Positions 46,796 to 56,569 of a DNA stretch of 64,000 nucleotides are shown one piece after another (positions within the stretch are counted from its first letter, which is position 1; each line of letters starts with the position of its first letter). The notes beneath the pieces are model-generated. The model did no database searches and had not been told where the DNA came from. It saw nothing but the letters and a program-made list of their open reading frames with translations. Source of the stretch: Paraphysomonas bandaiensis (lineage: Eukaryota; Chrysophyceae). The stretch is from positions 17,463 through 81,462 of the forward strand of contig CBFFRP010000173.1 in the NCBI GenBank assembly GCA_965644295.1. Direction: 5' to 3'. The position numbers were made by a program, and so were the translations under genes.

Positions 46796-46807
46796 GTACA
46801 GCAGTAC
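46796..46807. promoter_or_regulatory. GTACAGCAGTAC element upstream of DOT1-like gene
   Basis: Exact copy of the recurring 12-mer, 34 bp upstream of the DOT1-like start codon at 46762 and 85 bp from the 5' end of the divergent 5S rRNA gene. Confidence 0.4.
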
Positions 46808-46892
46808 ACCAGTACACATCAAAGTAACAAACTGAAAAAAAAACAGATGGAGTTCATCAAGATATTTATGTTCAAAAATATGTGGAACCAGC

Positions 46893-47011
46893 ATGGACGG
46901 TCATACAATGCAAACCGCACCCGCTCTCGTTCCGCTCGCGGAAGTTAAGTTGCATCTGGCCCGGTTAGTAGTACGGTGGGTGACCACGTGCGAAGTCCGG
47001 GTACTGTCCGT
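46893..47011 (+). rRNA. 5S ribosomal RNA, copy 1
   Basis: 119 nt. The 5' end (ATGGACGGT) and 3' end (ACTGTCCGT) form helix I with two G-U pairs. The internal RNA polymerase III control region is clear: an A box in AGTTAAGTTGCATCTGG and a C box in GTGGGTGACCACGTGCGAAG, both at the expected distances. A T-run terminator (GTTTTTGTCTTTTT) follows. The sequence is identical to the copy on the other strand. It lies head-to-head with the DOT1-like gene. Confidence 0.93.
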
Positions 47012-47195
47012 TTTTGTCTTTTTATGACAGATATGACAGTTGGTACTGCTGGATGTACTGTACATAGACAATCTAGAAATCGCAACTTTTCGTATTCCTG
47101 TATAAAAACTGGAAAACACTTTCAGTATTAACAGCACAGCAGGAATTCAAGCTTTTACACAAGAAAACGGCATGTCATGCAAAAAAAAGACAAAA

Positions 47196-47314
47196 ACGGA
47201 CAGTACCCGGACTTCGCACGTGGTCACCCACCGTACTACTAACCGGGCCAGATGCAACTTAACTTCCGCGAGCGGAACGAGAGCGGGTGCGGTTTGCATT
47301 GTATGACCGTCCAT
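47196..47314 (-). rRNA. 5S ribosomal RNA, copy 2
   Basis: Exact reverse-complement duplicate of the 5S gene at 46893-47011, with its own T-rich terminator pointing toward the first copy. Identity extends only three bases beyond the 5' end (CAG) and about 13 bases beyond the 3' end, through the terminator. The two genes converge on a 184-bp spacer. Confidence 0.93.
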
Positions 47315-47362
47315 GCTGAGTCGAACTGGTTTAGTACATAGAAATCAAATGATGTTGTTGCA

Positions 47363-48024
47363 GGGTGCTGCAAAGGATACAGTGTTACGCAGGAGAGGAT
47401 TCAGTCATCTCGACAGTGATACAAACGATCGATACTATTAACTTCTGTGAGTTCGTATGTTCTCTGTGGGATCTTCTCACTAAAGACCCGAAGACTGTCG
47501 GGCGGTACATCTGTCGTTATCTATTCGACGATGATATGATCCGGCTGCTTACTTGAAGATGTGCGTCACATTCCCCTCAGAGGCTACGAAGCCTACAGCA
47601 ACATAAAGACTCTCGTTGATAGTGTCATATCGAAGTATGGTTCTGGTAAATTTCCCGTTGATGAGTTTGTCGTGTGGTGTGTCAAACACGAGCATGTTGT
47701 AGCTCTGTAACTCGTTTGCAAGTGGCTCTAAAGGCCCCTTATTAGGACCAACGAAGTCGAGATTGGAACTCAGAACAAACGAGAGTTGGGAACATTCATG
47801 GTGTGGTAACGTCCTAACGGGCTCCAGTAGGGTCTGCACCGGGCAAGTCTAGTGTAATAATACCAACAACGGCAACAAACCACATTTCTGCAACAGCTGA
47901 TGATTTCGGGCTCCCCCTAACAGCAAGGTTGAGAGAAGACAGCGTGAGACGAGAGACGAGTTCTTCTGGTGGCCGACGCAGCCAGTTCACACAGGGGATC
48001 GACGGGGTCAATTGGAGAAACTAG
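47363..48024 (+). pseudogene. EF-hand-like protein gene, 5'-truncated and frameshifted
   Basis: After an acceptor (GTTGTTGCAG) the frame reads VLQRIQCYAGEDSVISTVIQ and INFCEFVCSLWDLLTKDPKT, the pattern seen between paired EF-hands of calcineurin-B-like proteins. At about 47550 one extra base breaks the frame; it resumes as LEDVRHIPLRGYEAYSNIKT and KFPVDEFVVWCVKHEHVVAL. Two further introns of about 42-45 nt (from 47709 and 47805) lead to a Ser/Arg-rich tail ending VNWRN and TAG at 48022-48024. The calcium loops are shortened and lack the usual acidic ligands. The N-terminal half is missing, and the 5S gene ends 48 bp upstream. It could be a real gene with a sequencing error, or a decaying one. 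Confidence 0.5.
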
Positions 48025-48579
48025 TAAGAGTGGTCGACCTGCGTAAGAATTAATTGTCTCTTTATTGATACGCATCCCTTATGAGTTATGAGTATTCCCT
48101 TGTATCGACATCTTGTATCATTCGTTGTTATTTGCTAAATTTATATTCTTTCTAATTTCTAATACCAATCAATATTACGACCTTATACAGTCAAACTATT
48201 TCATTTTCTCTAACATAATTCATACAATATCATTGATTCATGCGCTGTAGTTTCAATTGCTGTATTCTTAGACTACAATTCAAACAGCTACTAAGCGCTT
48301 AAAAAATAAACAACACTTAACAGTCTACTCGAATTAGATGTAGCATTGAGGGCGTGTTGTAAACGATATTATATATATACTCCACTTGCAACAATGATGC
48401 ATCTTATTCGTTATTGATACAATCAGAAATTCTTTAGAATGAAGACCAATGATATCGTACTCACCAGACACTCATGCAGCACAATAAGTATTATAAATCT
48501 AACAACACATCATACCGTTTGTCATTGTTCAACTTGCACTTGTTTCCAAGAGCAAGCTCGTGTCATAGAACAAACAAAC
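48025..48579. other. Convergent 3' intergenic region
   Basis: 555 bp of AT-rich sequence between the EF-hand-like gene and the kinase/phosphatase gene. Nothing recognised. Confidence 0.4.
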
Positions 48580-51500
48580 TCAGTACTGATCAAAAATAGG
48601 GGATCGAAACGGCTCGAGATCATCGTGAGAGAAGAGTGAAGAGCGGTCTACCAAAATTTCTTCGGGCAGGGAGCCATCTCGAAGGGAATTTATGTTGGTC
48701 CAGTCGATATCTACATATATACAATAAGAAATACATTCAGCGAAACAATACGCATAGTAGGAAGCGGTGTGCTACATATACGGGTGCGGAACAATGATTC
48801 AAGACATTTCTTTCAGCCTAAGCGTGATAGTGTAATCACCTCCGAAAAACTTGTGTTTAAAAACCTCCCCGCTGTCGGTGTACCCAATGCGCTTTTTAGC
48901 ATCAGAATTCAATAGAGATGATATCAATTCCCTGGCCAACATTGGAGTATTCTCAGTGAAATTTAAATTTCCGGTTCTGATTGAGTAAATCAATAAAATT
49001 AGGGTAAACAGTATGTCGTGTAATTGAAACTTACTGATACGACGTAATTGCTTTGAACAGAGCAGTTTCTTCTGTGTCGGGAGTACCAAATGGTGTCGAA
49101 CCCTGAAGTTCAGCAGACGTTAGCGACAAGGAGCTAAGACACAATCAACTTTAGCATACCTCGTATAATTCATAAAACAATATTCCTAGAGACCACAGGT
49201 CTGCCGAGTAATCATATCCCGCTTGCCCCACCATTTCTGGAGCGAAATACAGAGGATCACCGCATATCGTAAAGGCTTTCGACCCGTCCATTTTCTTGGC
49301 ATAACGCAAGTCGGCCAACACAGGCAAACGCCTGGAGGCGGACATGAATACCCCACTAGGGTTCAAAAAACGATGAATTAGACCATTGTCATGCAGCGCT
49401 CGAGTAGCACTATACAAGCTCGCACAATAGAGTAGCTTTTCCTCATCCGGAATTCCTAATACCATTGCGTGCGCTAGATCACACTCGAAGGAATCGTCAT
49501 ACACGAGATGAACAATTTTGTCGTCCTGAAAGGTTGCCACAACCCGTGGAATAAATTCTGTGTTCCCCTGCATAGCTGCGAGAAATATACGTTCATTCAA
49601 TAGATTTTGATCCATGTGAGACATCTTTGCTTTTTGTTTGGCAATGACTTTAATACTGTGAGTCCGTTTGTCCAGTTTCCCACGGAAGTTTCCAACATAC
49701 GCATAGTCAGATATTTGAATGATTGGTGCCACAAGTTCGTAATCATCAGGAGAATGGACATGCTCCAATTTCACCTTGTCAGGAGTGCTAAAAATGGATG
49801 TTTGGCGAGTTAATCGAGGACTATGACTCATACGTAAGATCTCGTCGGATTTTGCCCCTCCTAAAATCTCCAAAAATATACTTTCCGGTATACGGGCAAT
49901 TTTCGTACTGCCATCGGCATATACGTCATCAATGGTTCGTTCCAACTCAATAGCACCAACAGACATGCCCACTGTACGTACTTTCTTCTTCTTAGTCTTC
50001 AAGTGGCAGGAAAGTCCCCCTTCGAGGCAAACTATCAATATCCACGTGTCATTAACTGGAGGAGGATTACTGTGTGAAGCGATGAGTTCTTTGTGGTTGA
50101 AGGTTTCTTCTGTGCAACACTCAGAAAGACGCTGCAGCTTCGGCACTGAGAGTCCTCGAAATACAGGTAATGACCTGAGAGTCTTAAGTAAGTTAACTGT
50201 ACGTCGGGTCATTAGAACTGCTCGGAAAGCTAGCCGGCCAATGCTCCAAATGACGCCATTAGTTTTGGCTCGCACAGACGCGGCACGGGGTTTGCCATAC
50301 ATCAGCGACAGCTCCCCAAAAGCAGCTCCAGAAGTTGTGTATGTAAAAACCACTTGGTCGACATCTTTTTTATCTTTTTTCAAGACTTCAAATTCACCAC
50401 TATCGATAATATACATCTCATCGCCCTTATCTCCTTCGGATATGATAACTTCTCCTTTCTTGACATCTCGCAAAGTCATAACACGAAATATTTGTGTCCG
50501 TTGTTGAGTACTCAAACTTTGGAACATAAAGTTCGCTGCAGTCATCTGTGACAAACGATTCATCTGCTCTGGAGTCTGAAAGCAAAAGTTGAGCACAATT
50601 TAAGTACACACAGAGCTGCTACAGTATAATGTAATTTGTTGCAATTTGCGGTATGAAACCATGGAATTGTTGATACAGGTATTTATTAAGAGTCACGAAA
50701 TTAGGGCGCAGGGTGTCTTCATACAGAGTAGCACCTACCTTTTCCGTGGCGTGAGCATCAAAGTCAAAGTCTACGGCCACTTTATCGTCTCCCCATGCCT
50801 CAGATATAACTTTCCGCTTCGCTTTACTCATAGCTTTTCTCACCGGTTTACTCTCCACATCCAATAATGGCATGGAGCTCTTCGTTGACTGCATATGAGG
50901 TGTTTCTGACACCCCCTCCTTCTTTACCATACCTTCGAAACAAATTACAATAATCGTTATGTCATCTGTGCGATCGTCGTATGTCAGCCAGAGACGATAG
51001 GCTTCGGATACCACATGCTTGGCAGCATCTAAAATATTGGGAAATTTAGATATGGCATCCACAACGGATTGAGAGGTCAAAAACTCGAAGACACCATCTG
51101 ACGCAATTATTGCAAACTTGTCTTTAGGGTTAAGATTCCATACAAGTAACTCTGGTTCCGCGAAAACTCCGCACTGTTCCGCTACATTGTCTCCAAGAGA
51201 TCGAGTGAATGCACACCCCGGGCGCTCCAATGTGTGGTCCCACACCCGCGGCGGGTCACCAACCTGTCCAATACATGACGGTAAAAAGTTATATAACATA
51301 AATCACACGTAGTACTTCTATCGAAAACTATCTCCGAAAACACACCTCATCGATTTCTTCCCCCAACTCAGTTCCCCAGTTCTCATGCATCTCTTCGTTA
51401 CCTTCGATTTGATCCAGGGTCATGATTCGAGCCCCCTGTATCAACGTCAAACCCAGAAAAAACTGACACAAATGCGAGAAAACACACCTGCTTCTTTAAC

Positions 51501-52248
51501 CGCTCCCGCTCATCTTTTCGGAATGGTGTTTGATCGACCGAGAGAGGATGAGATCTTAACTTTCCATCGTCATTCTGACGAGCAATGATGGCTCTCGAAT
51601 CTCCAACATTGGCAACGTATAACTTGTCACCTTTCACGAATATAGTTACCCCTGTTGTACCACTGAGAGAGTCATCAAAGGCTGCCTTGTGCATAGCTTT
51701 ATTAGCTTTTACAAATGCTGAAGTGTACACGGATTCCATTTTGTCGCCATCGAAGGCTGATACACCTCCATTGTGATTGAGCTCATTCTCTAAATGTTGC
51801 GGAACCTATATTTCAATCGCTGTTACAAAATATGTTGCAACTATTGATGAATACAAACTTGATCTGCGGCAAAGTGAGAGCAAAAGTCGCCAAACTCCCC
51901 GTGACCGTCAAACACACCGAATAAATGACAGTTATCGTCTCCAAATCGCTCGCAAACAGTGTAACTATCTTGATTGGCTTTGCTCAGCGCTATCCAGCAG
52001 TAAGTTACAAAGCACAGTCATAAACATATATGAATATTACCATTCGGATAGTACCCTCTCTGCGACACATACACATAGCTGAGATCATACTCATAAGTGG
52101 AGCCGTCGACTGGAATGGTCCGCTTGCTGCTAATACTATCTAACCTAATGTGAGGACACTTCTCGTTTATATACTGCTTGTAAGAAGTGTTGTGCCTCAG
52201 AGTGCTGCTACCGTCAGATGTTGCTCTAGAAGATGTCCCGCAGCCCAT
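48580..52248 (-). CDS. PP2C phosphatase - cyclic-nucleotide-binding - kinase-like fusion protein
   Basis: About nine exons with short introns. It starts MGCGTSS, an N-myristoylation/palmitoylation signal. PP2C motifs follow in order: KANQDSYTV, LFGVFDGHGEFGDF, GTTGVTIFVKGDKLYVANVG, RSLGD and IASDGVFEFL, with TDDITIIVI. A linker leads to two cNMP-binding folds (GEVIISEGDKGDEMYIIDSG, FGELSLMYGKPRAASV, then a degenerate second). The kinase-like domain keeps the beta-3 Lys (SIKVIAKQK) but reads HRFLN instead of HRDLK and ADLR instead of DFG; TICGDPLYFAPEM and DLWSLGILFYELYE remain. The last exons give an AGC-type tail ending at 48580. The same order occurs in plant PP2C/PKG fusions, which link cGMP to opposing kinase and phosphatase acts. 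Here the phosphatase looks active and the kinase doubtful. Confidence 0.88.
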
Positions 52249-53037
52249 ACTAACTGCTGTGTGTATGTATGTGTGCGTGTGTTGCTGTGTTATGTATCGG
52301 ATAGAGGAGTTACAGGGATACAGATACTCCACACATCACCTATCAATGTACTGTTGTTTGTTGTTCTGAGGTGATCTCAGTGTCCTGTGATGTTATAGTA
52401 TGACAGTAGAGAAGCGTGTGTGTATGTTACTCTATCTGTAACAGCAACACACCTCGCTCTATATACGTGCTGTATGCTGCATGACAAGCACCTGTGCATA
52501 CATACACATACATACCTGTGCACACACTCACGATTACATAACAGTCAGTGTCGTATACGGCACTGTATACACACACACATACATAGCAGCAGTGTGCAAC
52601 GGTTAAGAGAACTATCATACAGAACTACACTAAAGTACAGCGACTATACGCTGTATTCTGGTTGCTGGTCCCCACCAATCAATTGTTCCCACACGCCTTC
52701 TTCTACCATATGACGTACAGTACTCTGCTACCGTATACCAGGGTATACTATAGTACTACGACATTATGTCCCGTTTTGAGCCGTCCTTATTTTGAAAATA
52801 AAAATATGCCAAAAATATAGAAAATACCATATTTTCATAAAACTCTCCAGGAATTCGAATTTCTCTGTACAATATACAGCAGTCTATACACAGATCCACA
52901 GGTACACAGATCCACAGGTACACTGATCCACAGGTACACAGATCCACAGGTACACAGATCCACAGGTACAGCCAGCAGTCTCTCTCTCTCTAGTAAAGAA
53001 GAGGCAGAGCAGATAATGAGAGAGAATTAACTCCCAA
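52249..53037. promoter_or_regulatory. Divergent promoter region with tandem 16-bp units
   Basis: Shared upstream region of the fusion kinase gene and the dioxygenase-like gene. Five tandem copies of a 16-bp unit (CAGATCCACAGGTACA) occupy 52891-52970, 70-150 bp before the start at 53038. Partial GTAC/GTATAC elements lie around 52700-52765. No gene. Confidence 0.5.
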
Positions 53038-54601
53038 ATGAGTAACACTCCCGAGTGGAAGAGTGGAGATATAGTGATCTTCTCGCCGTGCAGTGTGAGT
53101 GGTGTTGCCCTGAGGTTCATAGTGGACGGTACGCAACACACGCATACATACACTCCCGTCACTGCATGTGCGCAGGATACCCCAAATTCACAGTGGCGTA
53201 TCCTGATCAGCCGTACCACCGCTTGCGAGTGAAGCAGAATCTTCATGTGGAGTTTACAGCTCATGCAGGCAGGCCGTCTCTCTTCATACTGGAGCGCATC
53301 ACTGACGAGCGTTACTCTATTCGGAGTGTTCAGTCCACAAACAAGAGTGGTGCCGCCTGCTACTTAGGGGTAGATAGTATAGGCCATATCAGAGTAGGGC
53401 CTTTATCTGATGATTCGCTGTGTACATCGTTTCGTGTTAGGATAGATACCAATGAACCCTCCAAAACACGTCCTGTTTTGAATCGATGGATGGCAGAACG
53501 GTTTATGAGAGAGGGATTCATTCATATTCCCCAGCTGGTACCTCATAATTTGGTATTTGACTGTCAACACCTGTTGATGCATTCTCTGGGAATCCCAGGT
53601 GCCCTTACTGCTGGGGGTGCGCAACGAGGGCTTGGGAAACTAGGCGGGTCCCTCAGTTCTGCACCGGAGGTTCGAGGTCTCTTGACAGGAGATGTCCTGC
53701 AACTGGTAGAGGAGATCATGGGTGGGCCAGGAACTGTGGGAGGGTTAGAGAGTATCACCGCTCAGATAGCCCTCAGGTTTCCAGAAGTGCGACCAAAGGG
53801 ACTGCCTGGGTACAGCTCTGGTATGTATGTCGTGTGGCATGATTACATGCAGATGAGAGCAACTGTGTATAGTGGATTGGCACACAGATGGACTACGACA
53901 AGGCAAGACGCATGGATTTAGGTGTGGGGATTGATGCATTTCATAATTTGTCAAGTTCGCTCCTTTAACAAACATCGTATAGTTTACTCCTTGGAGTGTG
54001 TCTGTCAAATGTATTCGAAGAATTACACGGCAATCTAATGGTCTGGCCGGCGACTCATTGTGCTATTCACAAGTAGATATATACACTTAATTTACTGCTT
54101 GTCCTTAACAACTGTGTAGATCTACCGTTGGTGAATGTGGTGCAATTGATGTTCCAAAGCTAAAACAGTTGCTGGGTATTGAAAGCGAAGAAATTACCTG
54201 TACCTCAAAACCTCATCACGGTAATATACATTTCGCGGACGATAGAAGTTAACGGTTTACAACAGGTATCTGCCATTGTAATGACAGCATCATGGATAAA
54301 CAGCGGCACGACAACGAGCCACAGGACTTACCCTATCTTGGAGAACCATTGCAAATAAGAGCCCTCGCAGGGGTCAGTACAACTATGTATACGGATAATT
54401 GTTAACAACTTCGACATTTTGCTTCAGGATATTGTGCTACTACATCCTGATACAGCGCACACAGGCGGACCTAATTATTCGTGTAATATCCGTAGTATGG
54501 TTTACTTTCGATTGAAGCATAGAAATATTAGAGAGCATGATGCGTCGTACAGTGAAAATATGTGGGAAGACCTACCTGGCATTTTGAACGCCTGTCGGTA
54601 G
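53038..54601 (+). CDS. Phytanoyl-CoA dioxygenase-like (2-oxoglutarate/iron) protein
   Basis: About seven exons. The first (from 53038) reads MSNTPEWKSGDIVIF and joins to a beta-rich N-terminal domain (YHRLRVKQNLHVEFTAHAGR). The dioxygenase part starts at MAERFMREGFIHIPQLVPHN and includes AGGAQRGLGKLGGSLSS. It then reads SSDGLRQGKTHGFSLLLGVC across two introns, ELHGNLMVWPATHCAIHK, and finally GDIVLLHPDTAHTGGPNYSC with IRSMVYFRLK. The distal iron His (TAH) and the 2-oxoglutarate Arg are present. The first ligand motif, HxD in relatives (WHIDG), reads SSD here under the only splice that keeps frame, so activity is uncertain. The family hydroxylates diverse small molecules; no peroxisomal signal is seen. 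Confidence 0.72.
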
Positions 54602-56569
54602 TGGATATGACTTATGTACGAATTCATTGTGTTGTAGTGGCTGGCTGTGGAGGTTATTGCAATTAATAGATATTACACGTATGGAATGAATTATTGCTTA
54701 TACTGTCATTTAAGTTAAACTGACATGCGCTCGCACAGGCTGTGTGAAGTGTTTATTTTACAAGTCATTCTATTTTATTTAATTTTATAGTCATCACCAT
54801 CACTCGACGAGAACAAGTAAATCAATAACTGTTATCATAGAGTGAGTTATATCGACAGTCAACAGCTCCATTGACCCTCTTCCCCATAACACTCACAAGG
54901 GACCCATCGCTATAAAATTATAGATAGGTTAGAAGGTTAGATAGACATACAAATACAGGACCTTCCTACAGAACCCGGTACCACCACAAAGCCCTCCTGT
55001 GGAGTCTCATCCCAAGGGGAGACCCCCTGATAACACACGCCAGTGAGTCCTGGAACACACGATCATGGCGAAACTCATAATCAACATTAAGAACGGAAGT
55101 GGTCGCACCTTGGTACTTGCGGAGACGCACAAGCAGCTTCTGTAGCGCTATATAGTAGGATAATAGAGTTTGTCGGTTGTCCTGATTAGTTATGGATAGA
55201 GGTCTAAATAGTCTGTCTATCATTCAACTAGCCATTACATTGGTGCAGATTTTTAACGCCTACTGCTAAACAATAAGGCTTTCAATATGACATACAAATA
55301 CACGAAGTTAAGTAGATATGTATAAATGAATTAATTGATATGTTTGAATGTTTGTTTTGTGATGCTCTGTTTCTCATTAATATAATGTGTGGTGTGAGCT
55401 AGTATCTTAGACAGTCACAGTGTGTAATCAATGGATATAAAAATGACTAGGTTTTTCAACCAAATTGACTAGGTTGAATAATATTTCCCCTTTTAAAGAT
55501 TGCAGACGACATACAAAAGTAATACAAAGCATACGAGCTTCACAAACATATATACCCTATCATATATACCATATCATATATACCATATCATATATAACAT
55601 ATCATATATACCATATCATATAAAGTAAGGGTGAGTAAGTAGTGCTAATATCCGACCCCCAGACATCAATTTTCTCTGACTTTTATTATGATAGTAAATG
55701 TCTGTCAGTGCCAGATTAGTAGCTAGATGACAAACAAGTCAAGCTAGATAAGCATATACCACTGACCATTTACAACAAGTGCAAACTCTGATATCCTACT
55801 ATTTAGTGCTACGAGACCATTGTCGCTATATTAATAGATGTGTATGTAGGGGACATTGTACAACGTGCATCATCATAAGTGCAAGCAGTGATCTAAGTCT
55901 ACTATTACCACACTAGAACGCTTAAGACTACACATACATTTTGTGCAATTTGCATCGGGGACTGCCATAAGTGCCTTGCCGCAGTCACCAGAGGAAGCAG
56001 CAATATATCCTTCTGAGTTTTTGGCAATCTGGACTTTTATGATGACAACTCAGCATGTACAAGAAGTAAGTGTGAACATACAGAGAATACAGACTATTCA
56101 TTAAATATTATTTTGAATGTTATTCAACACCTATTGCAAGTTGCCGATAGTAGTGAATGTCTTTATTAGCAATAGGCGTTTATGAGTCAGGACTAATTTA
56201 GCATTAGTAAGGTTGGTGACGCAAGATGAGGATACAAACGAAGATGAAAGTGGATTAGAGTTTTCTAATTAAAGTCGATTTCATATATTCTCAGTAGAGC
56301 GTATAGTATTGCGTAGCTTATAATCTTTGATTCAAATCACAATTTCATGTACAAGTAGTAACTATTGAATCCACAAGAGTACGATACAGTGACTGAAATT
56401 TGAATACGGAAATGACACTGATTATTTATGATACATAACTGCTGTATTCTGAAAGCGGTATATATATTTCCGTATGTCATGGTCATAGAAACAGCCATCG
56501 TCACGAACATTTAACTGGACTTCCCCTTATACTTCAACGTGTATACGCACCACACGAGTGTTCTAATAT
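54602..56569. other. Intergenic, repeats and transposon scraps
   Basis: Contains a 14-bp tandem array (55547-55616), a dispersed repeat copy (about 55690-55815, and its left segment again near 56165), and a Cys-rich coding-like scrap near 55940 (HTFCAICIGDCHKCLA) of the kind found at transposase C termini. An acidic scrap near 56225-56270 resembles those at 7.1 and 32.7 kb. No intact gene. Confidence 0.45.
55547..55616. repeat. 14-bp tandem repeat, five copies
   Basis: Unit CATATATACCATAT repeated five times with two single-base variants, then a partial sixth copy. AT-rich, intergenic. Confidence 0.9.

Noticed and set aside
46763-46894. N-terminal extension of the DOT1-like protein
   Set aside because: It would translate the GTAC element and the sequence next to the 5S gene, and gives hydrophobic low-complexity residues not expected in this enzyme.
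47549-48011. Open frames on the minus strand opposite the EF-hand-like gene
   Set aside because: The plus strand shows EF-hand pattern, introns of typical size and consistent phase; the minus frames show no family likeness and no start codon.
54966-55223. 85-codon minus-strand frame
   Set aside because: Basic and Leu-rich but with no recognised motif, start context or splice sites; lies in a repeat-rich intergenic stretch.
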